This document shows positions 1 to 10,690 of a stretch of 64,000 nucleotides of DNA, one piece after another. Location: assembly GCF_033439725.1 (NCBI RefSeq), contig NW_026944392.1, positions 62,001-126,000 on the forward strand, given 5' to 3'. Positions within the stretch are counted from its first letter, which is position 1, and each line of letters opens with the position of its first letter. The position numbers were made by a program, and so were the translations under genes. A model generated the notes under the pieces. It saw only the letters and a program-made list of their open reading frames with translations. It had not been told where the DNA came from and made no database searches. The DNA is from Neurospora tetraspora (Eukaryota; Ascomycota; Sordariomycetes; Sordariales; Sordariaceae).

Positions 1-3000
1 GCCTTCTTAATATTTTATAAATTTATTACGAATATTATTAATACTGTAATTTACCGGCTATTTTTCTTTTTAATCCTATTTACTATAGTTAGGAACGTAG
101 TTATTAAATAATATATTATTTCCTTAAATTCTTTAGCCTTTAAGGAGAAACTCTTCGAAGAATATCCTAAGTATAGGATTTAGTAATTAGCTACCCCGTA
201 TTAAAGTCTATACTTATAAAGGATAGAATTGGCCTTTATCGTAATCAACTATAATTTCTCTAGAATAATAAGGAATTTTAATTTAGGGATTATATAAATA
301 TAAACGATAGATTTATATTTATAAATATTTACTTTAAAATAAATAATTCTCTTAGTTTTGATTCCTTCTATTTTTAATAAGGCTCCGCGTACCTATTTTT
401 TAAATATAGGTACAACGGGAATTTTTAACCTTTTATTAATATTTTTATTAATTATAGTATAATATTAGCAATTTTCATCGACGAAGGTATAAAAACAATT
501 TTTATTATTAATAGCAATAAGTATTTTAATAATATTTATTTTTATAAATTCCAGGAAACTCTCAACTCCCGCTTTCTTACTTAATACTTTAGAATACTCC
601 TTTATTTGATTTTATAAGGGAACTACTCTTTTTCTAACTCTTTGGAAGAAGAGTAGTTATTACTATTTTCCAATATAGGTTCTACCTTAAGTTTAATTTT
701 AGTAGATTTAATACTAATAAGGAGACGTTATACCGGTTAATATATATAATTGCCGACTATATACCTACGAATTCCGTAACGAAAATAGAAATTGAAAATA
801 CGGCGTTTATTTCTTTCATCTCAAGAAACCTATTTAATATATTTAGCGTCCTTATTATTAAGATTACCCTTTATCTTAATATAGTTTATTATATTATTAC
901 TATTTATATTTTTAGAATATTTAAAAGTAAGGGCAAGGTTACGCTAAAAAAGGGAATTCTAATAACGATTATTATATTTTTAATTACTACCCCTAATATT
1001 ACAGAACGCCTTACTAGCTTTAAACTTTTACATAATATCCTTCAATTATTTAATATAGAGGTTATTGGTTTCGGGTATACGGATTAAAATTAATTAATTA
1101 TAGAAAGCGTTAAATATAGAAATTTTTAATTAAGTTAGTTTAGAATTATTTTCCTAAATAAAGCTTCTAACTTTTATAAAGTTCTCTTCAAACGTAAGGA
1201 AATAACCTAATAAGAACTAGTTCTTTCTCTATTATATAATACGTAGGCGGGTTAGGGCCAGTCTTTTCTCGTTCTTATTGCCGAAGATTAATTTAAAGTA
1301 ATTAAAAAAATCTTTAGGTTTATAAATATTATTAATACTATTATAACGTTAAAAGACTTCTATTTTGATTATTTTATCAGTTAAGAAGGCGTTAAATAGT
1401 ATTAACCAACCTAATTTATTATTAGTAGTAATTCCCGTCAACTTTTCTTCTTTATATATAAAGCGTAATTAAGTAATATAGAAATTAAATATAGAGGGGG
1501 TTCCGTCCTACTTCAGTTAATAGATATTTTTATATTTAAAATTATAATAGGGAGTGGCTTCTTATATAGTACCGATTATAGTATTCGGGGTAGTAGTAAT
1601 TATTGTAATAATTATATTAATATTAAGGGGGTTCTATTAATTTTAAATAGTAAATTATATATTAAATACTAATTTTACTATTTGGGCGAATATGTTATTA
1701 GTAAATAGTATTTTAATAAAATCTTCCTTTTTTCGTATAAGGCGTACGGCTTCTCTCTTCGTAGTTTCTCCTTATTCTATGGCTACGGCGGCTACAACGG
1801 TAGAAAATTCTATAGGAATTCTAATTACGGCTATTTAAGTAAGTAAGCTCTACTACTATTATTATAGCAGCTACTTATCCTATTCTATTAAGTCTATTAT
1901 AATAGAACCTAATATAATAGGGATAGTACGGTTAATATAGGTATTAGTTGTATAGTTTAATTGAGGTTCTATAAAGAAGGAAAGTTCTTTTAAGAGGCGG
2001 CTCTACCGGAGATGCGAGGTTTTAATGGGGGCTGCACAGGTACAGCCACGGCGCCTTATAACAGCTCTGGTCGATGACCAGAGCACTATAGCCCGGGCCT
2101 TAGCCCCATGACAGAAGATATTAGAATAAAAATAGGTTATATAAATATTATAAAATTATAAAATTAAATAACGGGTAGTAGGTAAACGTTTAGGAGGGTA
2201 ATAAAGGATATAGAAGGGTAATGCCTATTAAGAAGAAATTAGGAAGAGTTGAATTTAATCGCAGGCAATTAGTCTCTCACTTAAATATTAACAACTGTTT
2301 TAGTAGTAAGTGTTATAATATAGTTTAATAGCCAACCCGGGGTATAAGTATAGTACGCCCTTTAGGATAGGTATTAGGAGTATAATTTAATGATATTATA
2401 TTAATTTTATTTTATTACAAAAGTAGATTTATTTCGATTAATTTTCATTATTTATTAAATAAATATAGTTTTATTTACGTTTATTATTAATAAGATTCAA
2501 AATAATTCGTAACTTTAGTATTTATATTAAATTAACTAGGAGTTTTATTAAGTTAAGAATTATTTTTCGAATTATTTTAAAAATTCTTTATATTTATAAG
2601 ATTTATATTAAACTTTAATTCGAAAGAAAAATATAATTATTTAATTATGATTATATTCCGTTATATAAGAAATGATTATTTTATATAAAAGCTTTATTTA
2701 ATACTTTACATGAAGAATTTAATATGTTAAGAGTTTTAAATTGAATTATTTATATAAATATTAAATATATATTATATAATTAATAGGTTGTGTAAATATA
2801 TATAGTATTTTTTTAATTAAATAAAATCGAATAAAATGAATTAAATATTCGCAATTCAAATTCTATTCTATATATAATTCTAACTTTTATAAAAAGTATA
2901 TAAATAATTTATATTATATTAAACGGCTCAAAATAACACTGTAGTGTATATAATTGAATTAAAGTAAATTAAGACGCTTTATTAATAAGCGAACTATTTA

Positions 3001-4960
3001 TTCTTCTAATTTCGAAACCTTTTAAAATTTAAAAATAGTCTTTTTATTTATTTTTAATATACGGAATTAAAGCAATTATCTTTATAATTCTTAGAAGACG
3101 AAAAACGCAACCTTATAATTATATTATTTATAAAATAATTAAATAATTTAAAAAATCTATAAGTAGGAAACTTCTTTAAAAGAAAAAAGGATTTTATAAT
3201 AATTAAATATTATATAGTTATATTCTAACTAATTTATTATTTATTTATAATAATTATATATTAAATATCTTTATTAAATAACCGTTAACTATTCTTTTTG
3301 ACTTTGAACATTTTGATTTTATTCTTTCTTATTTACGTTTAATAATTATTCGAATCGATTTATAATATAAATATTTTTACCACCGGAATTTAATATACCT
3401 TTAATTACAATTATACATAATTCCTTAGAAAAGAAATATTTAAATCCTTATATTAATTATTAAATGTAGTTTTTTAATTTTATTATAGAATTCTTCAGAT
3501 TTTTATAAGGTTTAAAATATTTTTAAATTAAAAGTAATTTAAAAGCCTAATACTAGTAAAAATAAAGGTTACTGTCTTTATTAAAACGGTCAAATAAATA
3601 TATTTTAAGGAAATTAATAATAAGTTTATAAAATATATAATTTTTAAAAGAATAAAACCTTTTAAAGGAAAAATATTTAAATAACGTTCTATTTCTACCT
3701 TTAATATAATTTAGGAATTTAACGAATTTTAGTATTAAAGGGTTTAATTTAAAATTATTAAATAAAAGTTCTTAAAACTTTTATTATTAATTTAATATTC
3801 AAATTAAATAAGGCCCTAGTTGTTAACTTTTTATTTTGTTTTTATTATTATTATTCTAAATATAAGAAATATAAAAGGTTTTATATATTTTATGGTAATT
3901 AATAGAGTAAATAAGCCTTTTAAAAATAATTACTTAAATATATAAAATACATTTAAACCCTAACTATATAATTACTTTTAATTCATTGTTTAGTATTTAA
4001 CGTATTTTAACCTTACACTTTAAAATTTTAATGCGAACCTAAACTAAAACCCTCTCTAAATCCTTAACCTTATAATTATAAATAATTTTAGTAAAGAAGG
4101 GGACCTTATCTTACTTCTTCTTTTCTTCGCCTTTTTCAAAAGTTAAAAAGAATATTAGTAAATAAATATAGTAATTGAAAAAGAAGTAAAAACATAATAT
4201 ACGCTTGCGTAAAGAATAATTTTTACCCTCGCTTTTATAATAATAATTAGTATAAGTACCCTTATTAATAAATTTGCCGCCGGAAATATGATCGGCGAAA
4301 GGACTATAGTTATTAATAGTTATATATTTGGTGTAAGGCTTTATATTAATTTTAGCGTTAAAAAAATAATAGGCCAAGTTAATAAAATATTCGGAGCGGT
4401 CCTACTTTAAAACCGAAGTGATTAACTCTCCCTTTACCTAATATCTTTTGAAATCAAGGCGGCGGATAATAATTTAAACTGTTTTTATTAAATTTAATTA
4501 CTTTTAACATCGATTAATCAATTTTAATAGGTGTTTTTACTTAGTTTATAGTTAAAATAGTATAAGCTTTATTAATATTATAGTTGAAGAGTTTCTTAAT
4601 AGCGAAGTAGAGACGTTTCTTATTAAGTTAATTATTATTTAATTTTTTTAATATTTTATCGTCGTCCATATTTTACGTAATAAACTTGCCCTTAAAAATA
4701 TAGGGCCGGAGCTTTATAATAATGTCGCTTTCTTTATTAATAGATGCATTTTCCTTCTTTAGCGTTAATTTAAAGTAAATATACGTTAGTCTTATATATA
4801 ATATACGTTTACAATTTAATTTTAATATATCGTAATCGTTAATAAATAATAGGTTATTATTATAGTAAAAGTATTTATATATATTAAAGTATATAGAGAA
4901 GCAGGGTTATATATAATATAAAATAGACTTAATTGCTAAACTGAATCTATGCTAACGCGC
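1..4960. repeat. RIP-type AT-rich block (left)
   Basis: This stretch is very AT-rich and TpA-rich, with stops in every frame and no supportable gene. The pattern matches repeated DNA mutated by RIP, the C-to-T process of Neurospora and its relatives. The border with ordinary DNA lies near 4,930-4,990. A minus-strand frame at 4,111-4,377 stays open for 88 codons and is probably a piece of a mutated transposon gene, but I could not place its family. The only clear GC-rich island is described separately at 2,026-2,109. Confidence 0.8.
2026..2109. repeat. GC-rich island with nested inverted repeats
   Basis: Inside the RIP-type block sits an 84-bp GC-rich island. Its centre is a perfect hairpin: GCTCTGGTC at 2,064-2,072, a GAT loop, and GACCAGAGC at 2,076-2,084. 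The stem continues imperfectly outward, and the outer edges TGGGGGCT and AGCCCCA also pair. It is too short to be a RIP substrate by itself, which may be why it kept its GC content. It could be a transposon end, a small foldback element or a structured RNA; the sequence does not decide. Confidence 0.5.
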
Positions 4961-5455
4961 CTGGGCGCGTACCTAGTACCTACAGCTGACACGGGCCATT
5001 TTCTGACCAAACTTTTTCAATTGAGCATAGCCAACACTTGGGCCACCGTACTCAACTGTGGTTACAGTGGGTCACTGGACCCTGCTCCGGTGCAGGGGAT
5101 ATCCCCGCGCTAACAGCACCCCTGTGGCCCGGCCCTGTGTATTCCCCCGCAAGAGCTGACATCACGCGGCGCGTTGTCTGGGTGACATCCACATGGAAGG
5201 AAACTGAAGCTCCCGCCATTCCGATTCCGCAACAACATTGGATCCGGCCACTCCTCCATCACCAATCTCCATCTCCGTCTTCCGTTTCTCCTGTGTTAAT
5301 CTTTCGTCTACAGCCTACACGCCTATCCCTCCCTACGTCCCTCCTGCTGGCCAGCGAGTCGATGATAAACATGCCCTGACCGTCACCACCACCGGCTCTT
5401 CCATTCTTCCATCCAATCCACGACAAAGACACCGACAACCGAGTCACAGACCACG
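4961..5455 (+). other. Upstream region of atg17
   Basis: Normal-GC DNA begins here after the RIP-type block. The segment nearest the ATG is rich in CT and CCACC-like runs, typical of a fungal 5' leader. An open frame at 5,038-5,379 shows no recognisable protein features and I do not call it a gene. I see no clear TATA box. Confidence 0.4.
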
Positions 5456-7147
5456 ATGGCGAGCTTCCACTCCCACTCTGCCAGTCCCGCCGCCCTCTCA
5501 CCCGACGACGACCCCCGACCGAGACGGCCTTCACGAACATCCCTTCACGATGCCGCCGCCGCCCCAGCACTATCACCCGGGTCACCAGGCCACGAGCCTG
5601 AGGACGAGGTTGACTCGTCCGAGTTCAACGCCGACAACGTCCCCGTTGAAGTCCTCGTCAGGCACCTCCTCGCCGCTAAACAGTCCCTCTCCTCCATGAC
5701 CCTCGTCCTGCGCGCCAACGACCTTGCCACCTCTGCTCGCCAGATGCACCAAGAATCCGTCATCCTCTCAGCCCAGACCGCCTTTCTGCGCCATGGCATA
5801 CTCGACGAGGTGCGCATTCTCCAGAAGCTGCGTCGCGGCATGGCGCGCGCCTACGACAACGGCACTCGCGATTTCAAGCACATCATCCGCGACCTCGACA
5901 TCGCCGACGACCGTCTCGAGAAGATCATGGACGTCTTGGGCAACACCACAGTCGAGACCGTCTTCCGCCAGCCAGGCGAGGAGCCCAAGTCCCTGCTGGA
6001 TTTTGTCGACCCCAAGATTGTCGAGCAGGTGCGCGACGCGCTGAAGGAAAGCATCCATGAGCTTTCAGCAGCCAAGACCTCGTTTGATGGCGATCTCCTG
6101 CGCTTCGACACCGACCTGCGCACGCTTACCGATGCCATGGCCGCCGCCGCCTCCCTCTCCAACCCAACTACGACCGCCGATGGCTATCCCCCCGACCAGC
6201 GGTCCATACCCAACCTCCTCTCTGCCATGTCCGACGGCTCTCACCTCATGGCCGAACACCTCTCCTCTTTGACTCGCCACTTCGACATGTGCGTCACAGC
6301 CGTGCGCACCACCGAAGGCGGGGCTGCTTTAGCCCGCCGCCGCGCAGCAGAAGTCACCTCCTCAGACGAGGACCAAGTCCCAGTGTCCATATCAGGCGTC
6401 ATCTCCGCCCAGGAATCGGAATCAGGCCCGTCAGCTTTCGAACCCATGGACCCCCTCGAGCGCCAGGAACTACTACATGTAGTAATGCGCGACGCCGCTG
6501 AGGTGGACGACGTAGTTGCCGATATTCACAACGTGCTACAACAAATGGAAATGGACCATGCGTCCCTCCATTCGCTCTTCTCCGCCAGCCGGGCCTCCCA
6601 CTCCGCCACGCTTACCTGCTTCTCTCTCCTCGAGGAAATCGGTGCCCGGGCGTCCTCGTACATCGCCGCCGAGGCCGAGTTCGTGCAAAGATGGAAATAC
6701 GAGAAGGAGATTATTACCGAAAACGTGCAAAAGATGGAGGAGCTCAAGACGTTTTATGAAGGGTTTCTGGGAGCTTATGACGGCTTACTGCTCGAAATGG
6801 AACGACGAAGAACGGTGGAGGAGAAGATCGATAGCATCTGGAAGAAGGCGAGGGAGCAGGTGGACAAGCTGGTGGAAACGGATAGGAGGCAGAGAGAGCA
6901 TTTCCGGTTGGAGGTGGGTGATTATGTGCCGGCGGATTTGTGGGGGTTGATGGATAGGCCGCTGGGAAGGTGGACGGTTGTTCCACTGGAGGACACCAGG
7001 GAGGGGGATGAGTTGGAACAACATGGAGAACCTGAGAACGAGGGGAGGGTTGAGACTGCATATGAGAGAGAAAGAGAGCCGAGTACGCCGACGCCAAGAA
7101 AGGTGCCATTATATGGACCTGGGCCGGCAGGGGAACGACCGTTTTGA
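5456..7147 (+). CDS. atg17: Autophagy-related protein 17 (Atg17)
   Basis: This intronless frame of 563 codons encodes Atg17, the scaffold of the autophagy-initiation complex. With Atg29 and Atg31 it organises the phagophore assembly site and recruits Atg1-Atg13 on starvation (family knowledge). Residues 1-60 are a low-complexity Ser/Pro/acidic leader. From about residue 63 (VEVLVRHLLAAKQSLSSM) the protein has the conserved Atg17 start, including LRANDL and the QTAFLRHGI-type segment. It then continues as long, charged, Ala/Leu-rich helices to about residue 500, as expected of the extended crescent-shaped scaffold. The C-terminal 60 residues are polar and Pro-rich and look disordered. The chosen ATG is the first in frame after an upstream pyrimidine-rich leader, and the length is normal for filamentous fungi. 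Other open frames over this gene are shadows of its GC-rich codons. No operon-like neighbour. Confidence 0.9.
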   Translation: MASFHSHSASPAALSPDDDPRPRRPSRTSLHDAAAAPALSPGSPGHEPEDEVDSSEFNADNVPVEVLVRHLLAAKQSLSSMTLVLRANDLATSARQMHQESVILSAQTAFLRHGILDEVRILQKLRRGMARAYDNGTRDFKHIIRDLDIADDRLEKIMDVLGNTTVETVFRQPGEEPKSLLDFVDPKIVEQVRDALKESIHELSAAKTSFDGDLLRFDTDLRTLTDAMAAAASLSNPTTTADGYPPDQRSIPNLLSAMSDGSHLMAEHLSSLTRHFDMCVTAVRTTEGGAALARRRAAEVTSSDEDQVPVSISGVISAQESESGPSAFEPMDPLERQELLHVVMRDAAEVDDVVADIHNVLQQMEMDHASLHSLFSASRASHSATLTCFSLLEEIGARASSYIAAEAEFVQRWKYEKEIITENVQKMEELKTFYEGFLGAYDGLLLEMERRRTVEEKIDSIWKKAREQVDKLVETDRRQREHFRLEVGDYVPADLWGLMDRPLGRWTVVPLEDTREGDELEQHGEPENEGRVETAYEREREPSTPTPRKVPLYGPGPAGERPF

Positions 7148-7680
7148 TGATGATACGATGGTCTTGGGTTTATGATTCAAATTGGGTTTGTTGGTGTTTG
7201 GGACGGCGTATGTTTGGAGTTCTTAGTCATCGGGCATGGCATGGAAACAGGTGTGGTGTGGCTGGATGTCACGACTGGCAACATTGGGGCTTGGAAGGCA
7301 ATCATTCTTGGATAAGGTAGGTAGGTAATGACCAATTTAGATTGTAATTTAAACAAATAGTTCTACTAACTGAATCAGTATTTTAGTAGCAAAGCTGGAT
7401 GCTCAAACCCATATCTCGTTACCATGGTATTAAATCCATCATCCTCTGATGGGCCGCGCGAGCTTCCAACCTCTCCTCGTCCCACATCCCTCTCTCCAAC
7501 CTTCTCAGCATACCTTAGCTCCACCAAAGCCCGGCAGGCAGCGGTGGCTTTCGCTTTCTCTTCTCTCTGCTCGTAGGGTAGAGTGGAAGCTTGATTGGAT
7601 CCATTGGCAAAGAATTGGATTACAGAAGAAGGACTATGAGATTTAGGACTTTGGAAGTTTCAATGGCATACAGCCACGTC
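7148..7680. other. Intergenic, atg17 3' side
   Basis: About 530 bases without a supportable gene. The first part is presumably the atg17 3' UTR. A 65-codon open frame at 7,449-7,646 has no family signal. The region ends where the cysteine-rich gene unit begins, at the ATTATCGAGTGTC motif at 7,684-7,696, which recurs at 9,300. Confidence 0.4.
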
Positions 7681-7683
7681 AAA

Positions 7684-8702
7684 ATTATCGAGTGTCGTCG
7701 ACATGGTGGATGAGGAAGGTGTATCTTGGCGTTCCGCTCCCACGGCGAAGTTTACCCCAGACTAGCACCAACCGATGCCCCAATGGTCTACTGGTATGAT
7801 CCGCGCTCCAGGATCAGGTCAACTCCTCCCTTTGCGTTGAGGCTCCTTCATCGTTCTTTCTTGTTTGTTTCTTTTCCCTGATGAAACTACAGGCTCCCGT
7901 TTTAGACGAAATTCTCTGCTGGCATGGCGCGCGGTGAATTGACTTCTAGAGAGACAGAGGTGATCTTGTTCGATTCAAAGTGCGACGACGGTGGCTCAAA
8001 CGGACCCCTTCATGGGGTTGAGCACTTTTTGGTGTGAACGTGTCGTCGTGAAGGGTTTTTGCGGTAGACGGGAGGAAAGTATTGAGTTGCGTCGATGAGT
8101 AGAGGTAGGCCATAGCCCATAGGAGGCAGAATACCTCCGTTTATGGACATTCAATCTTGAGATCAGGGACTGATCTCGAAGTTTCGAGCTTCAACTCTCG
8201 CAGGGTGGAGGGCATGTGAATGGAACAAGTAATAGATGGAGGTTGAGTAAAGTGATCGAACATGAGCAATTTGTTCGCTCCTCATAGAAGCCGATCTGTT
8301 CTATCCCGTCTCCGGGTATCTTCACGAGGGCAACCCGACTCTTCAAGAGGATCAACGAACTTCACGATGGCTCTATAAAGCCATTCACCTCCCTTCATGG
8401 GGTGCAAACGAAGCAGTCCAAGGCCATCAAAAAATTCCCCATGGTTCCTCCTCTGGGAAATATACATATCCCTTTAATTCCACTAGTTCAACATTTTCCA
8501 CCAAACAACCCAACAACCAAGCGATCAAGCGAAGGCGAAGACAGACCAGCCCTAAACCTCCTGAAAGATATCACCAGGGCACGCAAACCAGGCAGTAAGC
8601 CAGCACCGCAATAATCAGAACCAATCTCCCAGAAAAAGAAACACTAACACCCCATACCACAGAACCCTAGAACCAAACCACCAAACAAGCACAAAAGTCC
8701 AA
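7684..8702 (+). promoter_or_regulatory. 5' flank of cysteine-rich gene A (conserved unit)
   Basis: This flank has recognisable copies upstream of gene B (9,300-9,828) and gene D (about 11,250-11,568 plus 14,617-15,061). Shared elements are a CAATTTGTTCGCTCC block near 8,266, the 14-mer CGAAGCAGTCCAAG at 8,409-8,422, and a TATA-like core with matched flanks, GGGAAATATACATATCCC at 8,455-8,472. After that comes a CA-rich leader of about 230 nt with no ATG-rich tract before the Met-Cys start. The matched position in three copies is what supports a core promoter; transcription itself is inferred. Confidence 0.6.
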
Positions 8703-8939
8703 ATGTGCAGATACGGCATTGAATACAGGTTCTGCCGCAACGGCAACCGGTGCCGGGGTGGCAACGGCCTCTTCCAAGGAACCACTCGCCGCAATAACTA
8801 TTATACGCAAAGACACAACAGGCGGGACTGCACTAGTAGAGACTGTCGCGGTAATCTGCAGTATGATTGGCGGTTGGATTGTTGGCTTGTGGTGGGGGAG
8901 TGTGATACGTGCAATCCGGACTGGTTCTTACAACCTTGA
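8703..8939 (+). CDS. Small cysteine-rich CCCY-motif protein, copy A
   Basis: A 78-residue protein of an unrecognised family. It begins MCRYGIEYRFCR and has Cys2, Cys11 and Cys17, that is C-x8-C-x5-C, the spacing of a CCCH zinc finger. The position that should be His, three residues after Cys17, is Asn21; in its sisters it is Tyr. Two further cysteines lie in the middle and a CxxC (ECDTC) near the C-terminus. The middle is rich in Arg and Asn, so the protein is basic. There is no signal peptide or membrane segment, so it is probably intracellular and more likely to bind metal than to form disulfides (inference). It is closest to copy D. The start is fixed by conservation of Met-Cys across the family and by the shared flank upstream. 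RNA or DNA binding is only suggested by the finger-like spacing. Confidence 0.7.
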   Translation: MCRYGIEYRFCRNGNRCRGGNGLFQGTTRRNNYYTQRHNRRDCTSRDCRGNLQYDWRLDCWLVVGECDTCNPDWFLQP

Positions 8940-9299
8940 GTACTCAGTGTGAAGGTAAGGGCTGGGAGGAATGAAAAGGGGGGAAGATTCGAGGAGCAGA
9001 AAAGGTGGAAACTCGAAGAGTCAAAGGCTCTGAAGGAATGAAGAAGGGAAAGACCCTGGGGGAAAAAGGGAAAAGATGGTGGAGGGAATTATTACAGAGG
9101 AATTATGGAAAGGAGGGGTTATGAAAAGGAGGAATCATGGAAAAGGAGGGATCATGGAAAAGGTTAAGACCTAGTCGTAATGGGAAACCGGGAAAATGAA
9201 GGTTAGGAAGGAACAACAACTGCGAGAAAACCAAATAAACTTCAAATATGAAAGTCATTTCTCGTCGAACAATTAAGTTCCAAGAATTTCTGGAAAGTT
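8940..9299 (+). repeat. Conserved 3' flank of copy A
   Basis: This stretch is homologous to the DNA after copy D (about 15,400-15,640) and, in its second half, to the DNA after copy B (about 10,100-10,270). Shared blocks include GGAATGAAAAGGGGGGAAGATTCGAG after A and D (first bases quoted in part) and CAAGTATGAAAGTCATTTCTCGTCGAA-type sequence after A and B. It contains tandem GGAGGGATCATGGAAAAGG-like units. No gene is seen. The homology marks the right part of the duplicated unit. Confidence 0.6.
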
Positions 9300-9317
9300 A
9301 TTATCGAGTGTCTTTGT

Positions 9318-9365
9318 TGGGTGAGGGTGCGTGTAGGTTTGGGGTGGGTGCGGGTAGGGTTACTC
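9318..9365. mobile_element. Solo terminal repeat of a Mutator-like element
   Basis: These 48 bases match the right terminal inverted repeat of the element at 11,569-14,616, ending GGGTGCGGGTAGGGTTACTC against GGGTGCGGGTAGGATTACTC there. No partner end or transposase is nearby. In the unit of copy A, the same place, between the ATTATCGAGTGTC motif and the AAGTAATAGATGGAG motif, holds about 530 bases. In copy B those bases are missing and only this terminal repeat is present. The simplest reading is a former insertion that lost its body together with part of the host flank. Confidence 0.7.
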
Positions 9366-9828
9366 AATAAGTAATAGATGGAGCTTGAGTGAAGTGATTA
9401 CCTAGGTAAATATGATCAATTTGTTCGCTCCTCATGGAAGCCGATCTGTTCCATCCAGTCTCGGGTTAGAGGTATCTTTACGAGGGGAAGTCGACCTGAT
9501 TCTTCAAGTGAATCAATACACTTTACGGTACCTATTATGAGCCATTCAACTCCTTTCATGGGTTTGGTCATATGCAAACGAAGCAGTCCAAGGTCATTAT
9601 AGAATTGCCGATAATTCCTACTCTTGGGAATATAAATATCCCCTTAATTCCACCAGTTCAACCTTTTCTACCAGACAACCAAGCGGAACTGAAGACAGAC
9701 CAGGCTTAATCCTCCTGAAAGAAATTACCAGAATACACAACCCAGAAGGCAGTAAGCTGGCACCGCAATAATCAGACCCAATCTCCCAGACCAAGAAGCA
9801 CTAGCATCCCATCGATAGAACCCCCACA
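9366..9828 (+). promoter_or_regulatory. Core promoter and leader of cysteine-rich gene B
   Basis: This is the same flank as upstream of copy A, well conserved from AAGTAATAGATGGAG to the start codon. The 14-mer CGAAGCAGTCCAAG lies at 9,579-9,592 and the TATA-like core TATAAATATCCCC at 9,631-9,643, followed by the shared CCACCAGTTCAAC motif. The leader after the core is about 190 nt. Promoter function is inferred from position and conservation. Confidence 0.6.
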
Positions 9829-10071
9829 ATGTGCTACTCCTACTTCGAATACCACTACTGCCGGAAAGGCGCCGACTGTCCGAACGGCTACGGCTCGGTT
9901 GACGCACAAGGGCGGCTATACCAGCGATATTACGTCTGGAACACAGTCGAGGTCCGCTGCTCTGCCAGTACGCAGTGCCCTACCAACAGGGTGGCGGAGA
10001 TGAGGCCGGACTGCAACGAGAGAAAGACCGATGAGTTGTGCTTTCAATGTGAGGCCGCAGCGAGGCGATAA
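9829..10071 (+). CDS. Small cysteine-rich CCCY-motif protein, copy B
   Basis: An 80-residue protein starting MCYSYFEYHYCRKGADC. Cysteines lie at 2, 11, 17, 44, 50, 62, 71 and 74. The first three give C-x8-C-x5-C, with Tyr21-Gly22 where a CCCH finger has His-Gly. The C-terminal knuckle is LCFQC. It belongs to the MCY[SY] subgroup with E, F and G, yet its promoter and 3' flank are copies of those of A. Thus coding and flanking relationships disagree: a gene swap, conversion, or fast change of the coding core. There is no signal peptide. The start is set by the conserved Met-Cys. Function is unknown; intracellular metal binding is an inference from the cysteine spacing. Confidence 0.72.
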   Translation: MCYSYFEYHYCRKGADCPNGYGSVDAQGRLYQRYYVWNTVEVRCSASTQCPTNRVAEMRPDCNERKTDELCFQCEAAARR

Positions 10072-10345
10072 CGGAAGAAAAATAAGACGATTCGTTGGCC
10101 ATGTGGATGGGAAAAGGAGGGATCATGAAAAAGGTCAAGACTTTATGGGAAAGCGGGAAAATAAAGGTTTGGAAGGAACAACTCCATAGGGTAGACGACT
10201 CAACCATGGATAACCCAACTTCAAGAGAACCAAATAAACTTCAAGTATGAAAGTCATTTCTCGTCGAACAAATAAGTTTGCATCCTAAAACATTAAGAAG
10301 ACCTGGGATGTTTCTATACCAAATCCATGACTCTGTGAGTGATGT
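10072..10345 (+). repeat. Conserved 3' flank of copy B
   Basis: Homologous to 9,110-9,290 after copy A: a GGAGGGATCATG..AAAAGGTCAAGAC block, then GGGAAAGCGGGAAAATAAAGG, then the TATGAAAGTCATTTCTCGTCG block. No gene is seen. It abuts the inverted family fragment starting near 10,350. Confidence 0.55.
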
Positions 10346-10349
10346 TAAA

Positions 10350-10690
10350 CAGTGGACGACCTGTCACAGCAACGAGCTTATTCCATCGTTTGGTGACCTG
10401 AAAATCCGAGGCACCGATTCAACCCTCCGCAGAGGGCATTGTACTCTTCCCTAAAAATACAATCCCTACACTACGCTCGCCTTTCCGTTTCCATTTCCTG
10501 CCCATTTTCACTTGGTTGCCTCTACACCCTCTCATCTTCTCCCGCCCTTCCACCTACAATGACCCAGTAAGATACAGTCGCGTTTTCCAGCTTACTCCGG
10601 CGTTCAAGCACATCCAACAAAACTCAGTTACATTGTAACAATCTCGCCACTTCGTATACCGAAGCGGGAAACTCTGAGTTGCAACAAGCC
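10350..10690 (-). pseudogene. Truncated inverted copy of gene E (3' half)
   Basis: On the minus strand, about 10,672-10,581 encodes a peptide matching the last third of copy E: WRDC, then VTEFCWMC, then LNAGVSWKT, against WRDC, VTECCWRC and LNAGVSWKT. Homology continues past the coding end, through a GAGAGGG-rich stretch, to about 10,352. There CCATCGTTTGGTGACC corresponds, inverted, to the DNA downstream of E near 16,730-16,775. The 5' half, with the finger-like motif, is absent. It is therefore a partial inverted duplication of about 330 bp and not a complete gene. The frame over the matching peptide is still open, so loss of the 5' part may be recent relative to the duplication. Confidence 0.7.

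Noticed and set aside
4111-4377. An 88-codon minus-strand frame in RIP-type DNA as a gene
   Set aside because: It has mutated-repeat composition and no intact start or family match; probably part of an old transposon.
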